From contig CAVPWG010000002.1 in assembly GCA_963709425.1 (NCBI GenBank), forward strand, positions 62,001 through 126,000: a stretch of 64,000 nucleotides of DNA, written 5' to 3'. The notes beneath the pieces were generated by a model that saw only the letters and a list, made by a program, of their open reading frames with translations, did no database searches and was not told where the DNA came from. This DNA is from JAICJC01 sp963709425 (GTDB lineage: Bacteria; Actinomycetota; Thermoleophilia; Gaiellales; JAICJC01). Below are positions 1-9,036 of the stretch, in pieces (the stretch's first letter is position 1; every line of letters starts with the position of its first letter). The translations under genes and the position numbers were made by a program.

Positions 1-2
1 AG

Positions 3-680
3 GAGGCCTACGAGAAGGCGCTCGCGACCGACCCGCAGGCCGCGTTCGGAGCGGTGATCGCCGTCAACCGGCCCGTCGCCGAGGGGTTGGCGCGGCGGAT
101 GCTCGAGACCAAGGTCGACCTGCTCTTCGCGCCGGGCTACGACGACGGCGCGCGCGAGGCGCTGGCCGCCAAGACCTCGACGCGCGTGCTCGAGGACCGG
201 GAGCGGCGCAAGGTGTCGCCCGGCGAGCGCGACATGCGCCGCGTCCTCGGCGGCATCCTGATCCAGGACCGCGACCTCGAGGTGGAGGACCGGTCCGACA
301 TGCAGGTCGTGACCGAGGCGCAGCCCGGAAAGCGCGAGTGGGACGACCTCCTCTTCGCCTGGCGGATCGCGCACTTCGTGCACTCGAACGCCATCGTGCT
401 CGTGAAGGACCTCGCAACGGTCGGGATCGGCGCCGGGCAGATGAGCCGGGTGGACGCCGTCAGGATCGCCGTCCAGAAGGCCGGCGAGCGAGCGGACGGC
501 GCCGCCCTCGCGTCGGACGCGTTCTTCCCCTTCGACGATGGCCCGAGGTTCGCCTTCGCCGCCGGCGTCAAGGCGGCCATCCAGCCGGGCGGCTCGGTCC
601 GTGACGATGAGGTCATCTCCGCGGCGAACGACGCGGGAGCCGCGATGGTCTTCACCGCTCGGCGCCACTTCCTGCACTGA
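3..680 (+). CDS. purH: Bifunctional AICAR transformylase / IMP cyclohydrolase, C-terminal part (5' truncated by window edge)
   Basis: Last 225 residues of PurH, which carries out the final two steps of IMP synthesis in the cytoplasm. The open frame runs in from the left edge with an FGAVIAVNRP stretch, typical of the AICAR transformylase domain. It continues through SNAIVLVKD, a GIGAGQMSRVDAV loop and the characteristic C-terminus MVFTARRHFLH. Only the formyltransferase domain is visible; the IMP cyclohydrolase domain lies outside the window. The gene ends 9 bases before the stop of the convergent glycosyltransferase. Identification is secure; only the missing 5' end limits the entry. Confidence 0.95.
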   Translation, partial: EAYEKALATDPQAAFGAVIAVNRPVAEGLARRMLETKVDLLFAPGYDDGAREALAAKTSTRVLEDRERRKVSPGERDMRRVLGGILIQDRDLEVEDRSDMQVVTEAQPGKREWDDLLFAWRIAHFVHSNAIVLVKDLATVGIGAGQMSRVDAVRIAVQKAGERADGAALASDAFFPFDDGPRFAFAAGVKAAIQPGGSVRDDEVISAANDAGAAMVFTARRHFLH

Positions 681-689
681 GCACGCGGC

Positions 690-1720
690 TCAGGCGCCGG
701 CGACCAGGCGGCCGTAGGCCTCCTCGTACTCGGTGACCATCCGCTCGGCCGAGAACTTCTCCTCGACGACGGCGCGCACCTCGACGGCGGTCGAGCGCGG
801 CCGCCTCGTCGACGTGGCCGACGAGGTCGTCGACCGTCTCCGAGACGATGCCGCCGCGCCGCTGCTCGACGACCTCGGGGACGGCCCCGAGCGCGGTCGC
901 CAGCACAGGCGTGCCGCAGGCCATCGACTCGACCATGACGAGGCCGAACGGCTCGGGCCACTGGATCGGGAAGACGGTGAGGAGCGCCCGCTGGAGCAGG
1001 TGCACCTTCTCCTCGTGCGACACCTCTCCGACGTACTCGATGTCGTCGCCGAGGTACGGCCGCACCGTGGCGTCGAAGTGCTCCACCTCGAGCTTGTCGT
1101 GCATCTTCCCGGCGAGCTTCAGGGGCAGGCCGGCCTCGCGCGCGATCCGCACCGCGTTGTGCGCGCCCTTGTCTGGTGACATCCGGCCGAGGAAGAGCAG
1201 GTAGCCGTCGTTTCCCGGGATCGAACGGGTAGTCGTCGAGGTCGATGGCGTTGTGGCAGGTGGCGAGCCATGGCAGCTCGGGAAGCGGCGAGCGCTGGTC
1301 GTACGAGAGCGAGATCAGCCGCACGCGCGGGCACACCTTCGCGATCTGCGTGTAGACGAGCCCCGGCTCCCCGCGGAGCGGGCCGTGGACGGTGTGGCAG
1401 AACGGTGTCTCGACCACCTGGCCCAGTGCGCACGCCAGCGGCCCCGAGTGGTCGTTCACGACGTCGAACTCCCCGGCCCGCTCGAGACAGGTCAGGGCGT
1501 GGTGCAGGTCCGGGAGCGAGAGGCCGATGCGGTAGCTGGGCGGCTCGTCGTAGCTCGTGGCGAGCTTGGCCCTGGTCTGCGAGTCGCCGGCTGCGAAGAG
1601 CGTGACGTCGTGGCCGCGATCGACGAGCCCGTCGGCGAGGTGCGACACGACCCACTCGATGCCGCCGTAGCGCACGGGCGGCACGGCGAACCATGCAGGT
1701 GCGAGGAGCGCGATCCTCAT
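690..1720 (-). pseudogene. Family 4 glycosyltransferase, interrupted by two frameshifts
   Basis: A GT-B glycosyltransferase (GT4-like) that would transfer a sugar from a nucleotide-sugar donor. The N-terminal half starts MRIALLAPAWFAVPPVRYGG and has the GGIEWVV loop. The donor-binding half, in another frame, has PEPFGLVMVESMACG with the E-x7-E motif. Reading must shift near 1211-1220 (after the DDYPFDPG segment) and again near 781-800, after which the true C-terminus (FSAERMVTEYEEAYGRL) ends at the TGA at 690-692. Without shifts each frame is truncated. All three segments keep conserved sequence, so base-call indels are as likely as real decay. Its ATG overlaps the upstream DUF3052 gene by 4 bases, so the two are probably co-translated. 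Confidence 0.8.
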
Positions 1721-2316
1721 CGATCGGCGACCGGGATGACGAACTTCTCGGCGGTGTGCGTCTCGGAGAACCGCACGACCTTGACGTCGACCAGGCCGGC
1801 AGCCTTGCCCGCGGCCATCACGTCGGCCTCGGTGAGATCCTTGCGGCCCTTGCGCCTGACGGTCCAGACCGCGCCGTTGCGCGCGATCAGCGGGACGAGA
1901 TCCCCGAGCGCGGCCAGGTCCTCCTGGGTCTCGACCGCGACGAACAGGTGGTCGGCATCGCCCTCGACGAGCTCGGCCCCGCGGGCGGCGAGATCGGCGG
2001 CGAAGCCGTCTGCGTCCATCCCGCGCAGCGTCACCCGCTGGCCCGGCTTCACGCCGAGCTTGTCGATCACGGTCTTGGGGTTCTTGATCCGGTCCGCCCA
2101 GCGCGCGGCCCTGTCGCCGAGCTCGAACGTGCTCGTCGCACCGTCGTGGTCGACCTCGAGGAGGCCATCGGCCGCGCGCACATCGGTGATCGACGCGTAC
2201 GGGATCCGCAGTCGCATGCCGTCGCCGCGGAAGAGCAGCTCGTCGGTCTCGAGCTGGGCACGGCCCTGGGCGCGGCGTCCGTCGCTCGATGCGGTGCAGG
2301 CGATCTCCTGTCCCAC
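1717..2316 (-). CDS. DUF3052-like protein with an N-terminal PH-like segment
   Basis: 199 residues. Residues 20-75 look like a small beta domain (PH-like), with LLFRGDGMRLRIPYASITDV. Residues 80-199 match the DUF3052 pattern: LGVKPGQRVTLRG, an alternating hydrophobic core, then GAVWTVRRKGRKDLTEADV and GLVDVKVVRFSETHTAEKFV. DUF3052 proteins are common in actinobacteria and have no assigned enzyme activity; single-domain members are shorter, so this is a two-domain version. The stop overlaps the glycosyltransferase ATG by 4 bases. No signal peptide or membrane segment is seen, so it is cytosolic. The DUF assignment rests on motif resemblance only. Confidence 0.72.
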   Translation of the reverse strand: MGQEIACTASSDGRRAQGRAQLETDELLFRGDGMRLRIPYASITDVRAADGLLEVDHDGATSTFELGDRAARWADRIKNPKTVIDKLGVKPGQRVTLRGMDADGFAADLAARGAELVEGDADHLFVAVETQEDLAALGDLVPLIARNGAVWTVRRKGRKDLTEADVMAAGKAAGLVDVKVVRFSETHTAEKFVIPVADR

Positions 2317-2387
2317 GCCCCAAAGTGTATTGCGCGTGACGTTTCGCGCCCCCGGCCGGATAGTTCGGTGACCGAAGGAGGCGTACG

Positions 2388-3143
2388 ATGAAGCGGATCA
2401 TCCTCACCGGAACGCTGGCGGTGGCGGCGACGCTCGCCGCCGCGCAGACCGCCCATGCGAAGGGGTACATCAGCGCGATCCGAGTGTGCGGGCCGGCGGG
2501 CTGCGCGACGGCCGCCGCACCGCGCTCGGCGATGCAGCGGTTCGGGATGGACCTGTTGACGGACTCCGGCCCGGCGGCCGAGTCACCGCCGATCCTGCCC
2601 TACTACCGCCTCCGGATCCTGCCGCGGTACGAGATGCCCAGCCAGACGTTCTACATTCCGGGTGCGAACGCGATCTGCACAGACGGCGGCTGCACGAGCG
2701 TGCGGAACGGGCTCTCCCCGGCGCTGTCCGCGGCGGCTGCAAGCGTCGGCGCCTTCACCCCGCACATCCGCTCGGTGACCGTGGCCAACAAACCCCGTGC
2801 CGACAGCGAGGCCTACGCGGTCCTGTTCAACGAGCAACCAGCGGCGTCGCCGTCCAACGCCGTGTGGAACAGCCGCGCCTACCCGATCGAGGTGCGGTTC
2901 ACACGCCTCACACCGTGGTCGCTCGGAGGTGTGAGCTGGATGGCCTACTACCCGCGGTTCAAGGTCCTGACCCGGGATGGGGCGTGGTTCCACGTGGGCG
3001 AGTCCGTCGACCGCCTCGTCCTGGGGCAGAGGACTGCGGCGGACGACGGGGGGCACGGCTGGACGGTCGCCGCCGCGGCCGTCGTTGCGGTCGCGGCCGC
3101 GGCCGGCGCCGGGAGGCGGCTGCGGAGGCCGAGGGCCGCCTGA
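2388..3143 (+). CDS. Secreted or membrane-anchored protein of unknown function
   Basis: 251 residues. A clear ribosome-binding site (aaggagg) precedes the ATG. The N-terminus MKRIILTGTLAVAATLAAA...AHA is a Sec signal peptide with an AxA cleavage motif near residue 24. The mature part has two close Cys pairs (VCGPAGCAT; ICTDGGCTS), suggesting disulfides. The C-terminus has an Ala/Val-rich membrane helix followed by Arg-rich residues, a stop-transfer anchor without an LPxTG motif. It ends 3 bases before the ECF sigma factor, so it may belong to that transcription unit. I do not recognise the family. Confidence 0.75.
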   Translation: MKRIILTGTLAVAATLAAAQTAHAKGYISAIRVCGPAGCATAAAPRSAMQRFGMDLLTDSGPAAESPPILPYYRLRILPRYEMPSQTFYIPGANAICTDGGCTSVRNGLSPALSAAAASVGAFTPHIRSVTVANKPRADSEAYAVLFNEQPAASPSNAVWNSRAYPIEVRFTRLTPWSLGGVSWMAYYPRFKVLTRDGAWFHVGESVDRLVLGQRTAADDGGHGWTVAAAAVVAVAAAAGAGRRLRRPRAA

Positions 3144-3146
3144 CCC

Positions 3147-3677
3147 GTGGCCGGGGACGACCATGCCGGGTTCCGCCACCACCAACGTGACTTCGACGCC
3201 CTGTTTCGGGCCCACTACGCCGAGATCGTGCGCTACCTGGCGGTGCGGCTCGGCTCGCGCGACGACGCCGCCGACGTCGCGGCGGAGGTCTTCGTGGCGG
3301 CCTGGCGCGGCGTGCCGCGGCTTCGGTACCGAGGCCGCCCGGTGCTCGCGTGGCTCTACCGCGTCGCCTCCAACATGGCGAGCGATCGGCTGAGAGAGCG
3401 GATGCGCGAGCCGCTCCCAACCGATGTCGTGAGCGGGCCGCCGGTCGCGGACGCCGCCGACCGGGTCGCCGACCGCGACGTCCTCGGCCGCGCGCTCCGG
3501 CAGCTCCCGGCCGACCAGCAGCTCGCGGTCCACCTGCGCCTCGTCGAGGGGTATTCGTTCGCCGAGGTCGGCCGGGTGATGGGCCGAAGCGGCGGCGCCT
3601 GTCAGATGCTCGTGCTGCGCGCCGGCCGCCAGCTTCGCGAGGCGCTCGAGCGGGAGGGTGTCCATGCCTCGGGTTGA
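3147..3677 (+). CDS. ECF-type RNA polymerase sigma-70 factor
   Basis: 176 residues from a GTG start. Region 2 is at residues 17-85 (FDALFRAHYAEIVRYLAVRLG, DAADVAAEVFVAAWR, LYRVASNMASDRLR). Region 4 is at about 115-170 (ALRQLPADQQLAVHLRLVEGYSFAEVGRVMG, with SGGACQMLVLRAGRQLRE as recognition helix). There is no region 3 or 1.1, as expected for ECF factors. It would direct transcription of a small regulon in response to an envelope signal. The next gene overlaps its 3' end by 20 bases and encodes a single-pass membrane protein, the usual arrangement of a sigma factor and its anti-sigma partner. Confidence 0.93.
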   Translation: MAGDDHAGFRHHQRDFDALFRAHYAEIVRYLAVRLGSRDDAADVAAEVFVAAWRGVPRLRYRGRPVLAWLYRVASNMASDRLRERMREPLPTDVVSGPPVADAADRVADRDVLGRALRQLPADQQLAVHLRLVEGYSFAEVGRVMGRSGGACQMLVLRAGRQLREALEREGVHASG

Positions 3678-4974
3678 CGACCGAGACGCAGCCCGCCGGC
3701 TGGCCGCGGTGCTCGACGGGGCGGAACCGGGCGACGCCGATCTGGCCACCGTGGCCCGCGTGCTCCGTGACGCCGCGGCCGCCGCCCGGCTCGACCTGGC
3801 AGACGACGAGGTCGAGGAGGCGCTCGAGCGCGCGCGGCCGCGAGCGCCGCAGGCACGGGCGCCGAGGTCGCGGCTGCGCGTCGCCGGCCTGTTGCTCGCC
3901 GTCGCCGTCGTGCTCGCCGCCGTGATCGTGCTCGCGCTCCCCTTCACCTCGGCACCGGTGACCGTCGACGTCCAGGCGCGCGCGCTCGCGGCGCTGGGCC
4001 ACCGCGACACGGTGTTGAGCGTCGCCGAGGTCGTGCGCCCCGGGCCCGGCCGGTCGTTTCCGACGTCCCTGCGCACCGGATGGATCGACATCGCCGGCCG
4101 GCGGCAGCGGTGGACGCAGTCTGTCGGCGGGACGGTCGTCGCCGAGACGCTTGTCGACCACGGGCGCGTGACGCGGTATGACCCTGCGTCCGGCACCGCT
4201 GTCGTCGCCACGTCATGCGCCGCGCTTGCGAGCGGCTGCGCGGAGGGCATCGACCCGGTCGCCTTCTACCGCCGGGCGCTCGCCGCCTCCGGGCCGCTGC
4301 GCGGCTCGGCCCGCGACGTGGACGGGCACAGGGTGTTCCGCGTCGTCCTCCCGGTGCAGGCGCTGGCCGACAGGGTGCGGATCGTCCAGGTGGCGACGAT
4401 CGACGCAGCGACGTACCTGCCGCGCCGGATCGAGTGGCGCCAGGTGCTGGCGGGCGGCCGCGAGCGGGCCTTCGCCGAGATCGTCGTCAGAGAGATCGCC
4501 CAGGTGGACGTGAGCACCGAGTCCCCGAGCGTCCTCGACCTCGAGCTGCCCCCGGGGACGGCGGTCACCCAGGTCGCCGCCCCCGGCGTCCCGGTGCGCC
4601 TCCTCGGCGAGCGACGGCTGACCGTGGCCGAGGCTCGGGCGCTCGACCCCTCGCCGTGGTGGCTCGGGCGCACCTACCGCGGCCGCCGGCTGACCGACAT
4701 CACGCTCGCCCGCTACACGGGCGGATCGGCCGTTCGGATCCGCTACGGACCGGCGACGATCTGGACGTACGGCCGCGTGATCCCGCCTCCCCTCATCGGG
4801 GCGCAGGCGCCTTTGAAGACGATCCCCCTCGGCGGATCGACGGGCCGGTTCTACGAGACACGGCGCGGCATCCTGGTCGGCGAGCGATCGATCCCGTCGG
4901 GAACGGTCGCGGTCGAGTCACCCGGGAACGCTTCGGCCTATTCGGCGCTCGGCGTGGTCAGGCCGATGCGCTAG
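3658..4974 (+). CDS. Single-pass membrane protein, probable anti-sigma partner of the ECF factor
   Basis: 438 residues from GTG 3658; an in-frame ATG lies 6 bases downstream. Residues 1-75 are cytosolic and Asp/Arg/Ala-rich. A strong membrane helix follows at about 80-105 (LLLAVAVVLAAVIVLALPF). About 330 residues then lie outside, with a single Cys pair near residues 177-183 (SCAALASGC). The topology and the 20-base overlap with the sigma gene suggest an anti-sigma or sensor protein, but no zinc-binding anti-sigma motif (HxxxCxxC) is visible. The extracellular domain is not recognised. The TAG stop overlaps the convergent ABC permease stop by 4 bases. Confidence 0.75.
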   Translation: MSMPRVDDRDAARRLAAVLDGAEPGDADLATVARVLRDAAAAARLDLADDEVEEALERARPRAPQARAPRSRLRVAGLLLAVAVVLAAVIVLALPFTSAPVTVDVQARALAALGHRDTVLSVAEVVRPGPGRSFPTSLRTGWIDIAGRRQRWTQSVGGTVVAETLVDHGRVTRYDPASGTAVVATSCAALASGCAEGIDPVAFYRRALAASGPLRGSARDVDGHRVFRVVLPVQALADRVRIVQVATIDAATYLPRRIEWRQVLAGGRERAFAEIVVREIAQVDVSTESPSVLDLELPPGTAVTQVAAPGVPVRLLGERRLTVAEARALDPSPWWLGRTYRGRRLTDITLARYTGGSAVRIRYGPATIWTYGRVIPPPLIGAQAPLKTIPLGGSTGRFYETRRGILVGERSIPSGTVAVESPGNASAYSALGVVRPMR

Positions 4975-5807
4975 CCCGACCGCTTGAGCCGGCCGTGCCG
5001 CTTTGCGTAGCGCTCGCCCTGCGCGAACACGGCCAGGCCGGCGGGGATCGCGATGACGCCGATCAGCAGGAGCGGCCAGATCTCGCCCCAGAGCGCTGCG
5101 ACCCCGGCGCCGTCCAGGATGGCCTTGCGCGTTCCCTCGAGCGTGTAGGTCGCCGGCGAGATCACCGAGAGCCACTGCATCCACTGCGGCAGCACCGACA
5201 CGGGGTAGTAGACGCCCGAGACCACGAGCAGGAGCCCCTGGGCGATGAACCCGAGCTGCGTGCCCTTCTCGGGCGAGATCAGCGGGAGCACCGCCGTCAT
5301 CATGCCGATGCCGACGAACGAGAACGACGACGCTGCGATCACCACCATTGCCGCGCCGAAGTCGGCGTTCGTGAAGGTGACGTCGAGGAACGCCGCCACG
5401 ACGCCGAAGAGCAGGATCGTCCGCAGGATGCCGTAGACGACCGCGAAGGCCCCCATTCCGAGCAGGTGGGCCGGGCGTGAGAGCGGCGCCATGAACGTGT
5501 ACTCGATCGTGCCCTCCCAGCGCTCCCAGGCGACCGTCTCGGTGACGATCTCGAAGAGCAGTCCCAGATACGACCATACGACGGCGCCGATCAGCAGCAC
5601 GATCGTCTCGCGGTTCACGTCGAGCCTGTACCCGGCCGCCTCGGCGCCCTTGGCGATGAAGACGATCGTGAGCGTGTTCGCGACCGTGTAGAGGAACCAC
5701 GCCACCTCCCACCACACGAACCGGCGGATGAGGTACGTGTTGCGCTCGACGATGCCGGCAAACCCGATCAGCTCGCGGCGCAGGGCGACGGTGTCGAGCC
5801 GGATCAC
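4971..5807 (-). CDS. ABC-2 type transporter permease
   Basis: 278 residues with about six membrane helices (WEVAWFLYTVANTLTIVF, IVLLIGAVVWSYLGLLFEIV, ILRTILLFGVVAAFL, VVIAASSFSFVGIGMMTAVL, LGFIAQGLLLVVSGVYYPVSVL, IWPLLLIGVIAIPAGLAVF). The GxYYPxxVLPxW signature after helix 5 is typical of ABC-2 exporter permeases. The GTG start overlaps the TGA of the upstream ATPase, so the two are coupled and form an exporter for lipids, polysaccharide or a drug; the substrate cannot be read from sequence. A short basic tail follows the last helix. Confidence 0.88.
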   Translation of the reverse strand: MIRLDTVALRRELIGFAGIVERNTYLIRRFVWWEVAWFLYTVANTLTIVFIAKGAEAAGYRLDVNRETIVLLIGAVVWSYLGLLFEIVTETVAWERWEGTIEYTFMAPLSRPAHLLGMGAFAVVYGILRTILLFGVVAAFLDVTFTNADFGAAMVVIAASSFSFVGIGMMTAVLPLISPEKGTQLGFIAQGLLLVVSGVYYPVSVLPQWMQWLSVISPATYTLEGTRKAILDGAGVAALWGEIWPLLLIGVIAIPAGLAVFAQGERYAKRHGRLKRSG

Positions 5808-6613
5808 TCCTCGTCTCCCTCGTCTTCGAACTGGCGGCCCGTGGCGGCCATGAACGCGCCCTCGAGGGTGTCGGCGCCGTAGGCGGCCTTGAGCGCCTCG
5901 GCCGTGTCGAGGCAGATGAGCGTGCCCTCGTGCAGGATGCCGATCCGGTCGGCCAGCGCCTCGGCCTCGGCCATGTCGTGGGTGCAGAGCAGGATCGTCG
6001 CGTCGTGCTGCTTGCGGATCGAGCGGACGAACTCCTGCACCTCGAGCTTCGAGCGCGGGTCGAGGCCGGTCGTCGGCTCGTCGAGCAGCAGCAGGACGGG
6101 CGCCGTGAGGAGCGCGCGGGCGAGCGCGATCTTCTGCTGCATCCCGCGCGACAGGTCCTCCATCGGCTCGCCGCGGCGCTCGGGCGGGAAGCCGACCCGC
6201 TCGAGGATGCGCGGGATCGCCTCGCGCGACTGACGCGGGGTCATCCCATAGAAACGGGCGGAGTAGCTCAGGTTCTCGGCCGGAGACATGCGCTTGAAGA
6301 ACGACGCCTCGACCGACACGCGGTTCACCAGCCGCTGCACGGCACGCGGGCGGCGGAAGACGTCGTTTCCGAACACGGTCGCCGACCCGCCGTCGTGGAG
6401 GAGCAGCGTCGAGAGGAGCCGCACGAGCGTCGACTTCCCCGAGCCGTTCTGCCCCAGGATCGCCACGCACTCGCCCCGCGTGAGCGAGAACGTCACGCCG
6501 TGGAGCGCGGCCACACGGCGGCGGCGCCGGCGGTGGCGCAGGCCGCCGTTGCCGTCACGGCGGATGAACTCCTTGCGCAGGTCACGGACTTCGACAGCAA
6601 GCTGGGCGGACAC
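5804..6613 (-). CDS. ABC transporter ATP-binding protein
   Basis: 269 residues from GTG 6613 (VSAQLAVEVRDLRKEF); upstream in-frame codons exist but their Arg/Pro-rich translation looks non-coding. Walker A GQNGSGKST, signature LSRGMQQKIALARAL, Walker B VLLLLDEPTTGLD and switch CTHDMAEAE are all intact. An unusual Arg-rich insertion (LRHRRRRRRVAALHG) lies just before Walker A, within the beta region facing the A-loop. It energises the ABC-2 permease that overlaps its 3' end. The substrate is unknown. Confidence 0.9.
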   Translation of the reverse strand: MSAQLAVEVRDLRKEFIRRDGNGGLRHRRRRRRVAALHGVTFSLTRGECVAILGQNGSGKSTLVRLLSTLLLHDGGSATVFGNDVFRRPRAVQRLVNRVSVEASFFKRMSPAENLSYSARFYGMTPRQSREAIPRILERVGFPPERRGEPMEDLSRGMQQKIALARALLTAPVLLLLDEPTTGLDPRSKLEVQEFVRSIRKQHDATILLCTHDMAEAEALADRIGILHEGTLICLDTAEALKAAYGADTLEGAFMAATGRQFEDEGDEE

Positions 6614-6798
6614 GATGACTCCATGCCGAGGTGGGCCCCGGGCGGCGCACGCGACGGCGGGCGGGCCGGGAGGAACGTCGATTGGGGCGCGGGCGGCGGG
6701 CTTCGGCGCCAAACGTTCTCGGCACCGGCGCAACGGGACACTCTATCAAGGCGGCATGCCGGCCTCAAGTCGAGCGCCGCCGCCTACGATGCGACGCG

Positions 6799-7830
6799 AT
6801 GTTGGCACTCGTCAAGCGGCGCGCCGAGCCGGGCCTGTGGCTGGAGGACGTGCCCGAGCCGGAGCACGGCCTGAACGACGTCCTGATCCGCGTCCGCCGC
6901 ACGGGCATCTGCGGCACCGATCTGCACATCCGAAACTGGGACGCCTGGGCCCAGAAAACCATCCCGGTCCCGATGACGATCGGCCACGAGTTCGTCGGCG
7001 AGATCGTCGCAATCGGGTCGAACGTGAGCGACTTCCACCCCGGCGACGTCGTCTCGGGCGAGGGCCACGTCGTGTGCGGCCGGTGCCGAAACTGCATGGC
7101 CGGGCGCCGCCACCTGTGCGCGCACACGAGCGGGGTCGGCGTCAACCGGCCGGGGGCGTTCGCCGAGCTGATCGCGCTTCCGATGACGAACATCTGGCAC
7201 CACGCCGACGGCATCGACGCCGACGTCGCGGCGATCTTCGACCCGTTCGGGAACGCCGTCCACACGGCCCTCCAGTTCCCGGTGCTCGGCGAGGACGTGC
7301 TCATCACCGGCGCCGGGCCGATCGGCTGCATGGCGGCGGCGGTCGTCCGTCATGCCGGCGCGCGCCACGTTGTCGTCACCGACCTCAACCCGTATCGGCT
7401 CGACCTGGCCCGGCGGATGGGCGCGACGCTGGCCGTCGACCCACGCCGGCGCGACCTGGTCGACGTCCAGCGCGAGCTGGGGATGACCGAGGGGTTCGAC
7501 ATCGGCCTCGAGATGTCGGGGAGCCCGGATGCGCTGCACGCGATGGTCGCCGGGATGGCGCACGGCGGCCGGATCGCGGTGCTCGGCCTGCCGTCCGAGG
7601 AGTTCGCGCTCGACTGGAGCACCGTCATCACCAACATGCTGACCCTGCGGGGCGTGTACGGGCGGGAGATGTACGAGACCTGGTACCAGATGACCGTGCT
7701 GCTCCAGTCGGGGCTCGACATCACCCCGGTCATCACCCATCGGTTCGCGTTCCGTGACCACGACGAGGCGTTCGCGACGGCCGGGTCGGGACAGTCAGGA
7801 AAGATCGTCATGAGCTGGGAGGACGCATGA
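6799..7830 (+). CDS. tdh: L-threonine 3-dehydrogenase
   Basis: 343 residues, the usual Tdh length. A zinc-dependent MDR dehydrogenase that oxidises L-threonine to 2-amino-3-ketobutyrate with NAD+. Catalytic zinc site: Cys in GICGTDLHI and GHEFVGE; structural zinc: C-x2-C-x2-C-x7-C (CGRCRNCMAGRRHLC); NAD site: GAGPIGCMA. The ATG at 6799 gives the family N-terminus (MLALVKRR). The stop overlaps kbl by 4 bases (ATGA), the classic tdh-kbl operon for converting threonine to glycine and acetyl-CoA. Zinc-dehydrogenase relatives such as sorbitol dehydrogenase are excluded mainly by the kbl linkage. Confidence 0.93.
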   Translation: MLALVKRRAEPGLWLEDVPEPEHGLNDVLIRVRRTGICGTDLHIRNWDAWAQKTIPVPMTIGHEFVGEIVAIGSNVSDFHPGDVVSGEGHVVCGRCRNCMAGRRHLCAHTSGVGVNRPGAFAELIALPMTNIWHHADGIDADVAAIFDPFGNAVHTALQFPVLGEDVLITGAGPIGCMAAAVVRHAGARHVVVTDLNPYRLDLARRMGATLAVDPRRRDLVDVQRELGMTEGFDIGLEMSGSPDALHAMVAGMAHGGRIAVLGLPSEEFALDWSTVITNMLTLRGVYGREMYETWYQMTVLLQSGLDITPVITHRFAFRDHDEAFATAGSGQSGKIVMSWEDA

Positions 7831-8996
7831 GCACGCTGGGCGAGGAGCTCGAGGGGACCCTGGCAGGGCTGCGCGAGGCGGGTCTGTACAAGGAGGAGTG
7901 GGAGATCGAGTCGCCGCAGAGCGCCCACGTGCGCGTCGGCGGCCGCGACGTGCTCAACCTGTGCGCGAACAACTACCTGGGCCTCGCCAGCCATCCGGCC
8001 GTGATCGAGGCCGCGCACGCCGCCCTCGACCGGTGGGGGTTCGGGATGGCCTCTGTGCGGTTCATCTGCGGCACGCAGAGCATCCACACCGAGCTCGAGC
8101 GGCGCATCTCGGAGTTCCTGGGCACCGAGGACACGATCCTCTACTCGTCGTGCTTCGACGCCAACGCCGGTCTCTTCGAGTCGCTGCTCACGGCCGAGGA
8201 CGCCGTCATCTCCGACGAGCTGAACCACGCCTCGGTGATCGACGGCATCCGCCTGTGCAAGGCGCGCCGCCTGCGATACCGAAACGGCGACATGGCCGAC
8301 CTCGAGCGGTGCCTGACCGAGGCCGCGGATGCCCGCCACAGGCTGATCGCCACCGACGGCGTCTTCTCGATGGACGGCTACCTCGCCGACCTCGCCGGCA
8401 TCTGCGACCTGGCCGGCCGGCACGACGCGCTCGTCATGGTCGACGACTCCCATGCGGTCGGGTTCGTCGGCCCGCGCGGGCGCGGGACGCCCGAGCACTT
8501 CGGCGTGGTCGACCGCGTCGACGTCCTGACCGGGACGCTCGGGAAGGCGATGGGCGGAGCCTCCGGTGGGTACGCGTCGGGCCGGCGCGAGATCGTCGAG
8601 ATCCTGCGCCAGCGCTCGCGCCCCTACCTCTTCTCGAACAGCCTGGCGCCGCCGATCGTCGGCGCCGCGCTGGCCACGCTCGACCTGCTCGAGTCGTCGG
8701 ATGACCTGCGCACCCGCCTGGCCGAGAACACCGCCTGGTTCCGCGATCGGATGGTCGGCGCCGGCTTCGAGGTGCTCCCCGGCGAGCACCCGATCGTGCC
8801 GGTGATGTTCGGCGACGCGGTCGCCGCCGGGGGCTTCGCGCGCGGCCTGCTCGACCACGGCGTCTACGCGGTCAGCTTCACGTATCCGGTGGTGCCGCAG
8901 GGCAAGGCCCGCATTCGCACGCAGATGTCGGCGGCGCACGGCCGCGACGACCTCGAGGCCGCCGCAGCCGCGTTCGAGGCCGTTCGCGCGACGTAG
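7827..8996 (+). CDS. kbl: Glycine C-acetyltransferase (2-amino-3-ketobutyrate CoA ligase)
   Basis: 389 residues, a PLP-dependent alpha-oxoamine synthase. It cleaves 2-amino-3-ketobutyrate with CoA to glycine and acetyl-CoA, the partner reaction to Tdh. Visible motifs: LCANNYLGLASHP, GFGMASVRFICGTQSIH, DELNHASVIDGIRL, VDDSHAVGFVGPRGRGT, and TLGKAMGGASGGY with the Schiff-base lysine. The reading frame is complete and starts inside the tdh stop. Alternatives within the family (KAS, AONS) are less likely because of the FICGTQ motif and the operon. Confidence 0.95.
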   Translation: MSTLGEELEGTLAGLREAGLYKEEWEIESPQSAHVRVGGRDVLNLCANNYLGLASHPAVIEAAHAALDRWGFGMASVRFICGTQSIHTELERRISEFLGTEDTILYSSCFDANAGLFESLLTAEDAVISDELNHASVIDGIRLCKARRLRYRNGDMADLERCLTEAADARHRLIATDGVFSMDGYLADLAGICDLAGRHDALVMVDDSHAVGFVGPRGRGTPEHFGVVDRVDVLTGTLGKAMGGASGGYASGRREIVEILRQRSRPYLFSNSLAPPIVGAALATLDLLESSDDLRTRLAENTAWFRDRMVGAGFEVLPGEHPIVPVMFGDAVAAGGFARGLLDHGVYAVSFTYPVVPQGKARIRTQMSAAHGRDDLEAAAAAFEAVRAT

Positions 8997-9036
8997 CGGC
9001 GGCGGTCGTGCCGACTGCGATCGCCCAGCGGGTGTT

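Noticed and set aside
137..2470. 777-codon minus-strand frame across purH, the glycosyltransferase and DUF3052
   Set aside because: Only its 1220-1720 part is real (glycosyltransferase N-terminus); the remainder is antisense or out of frame.
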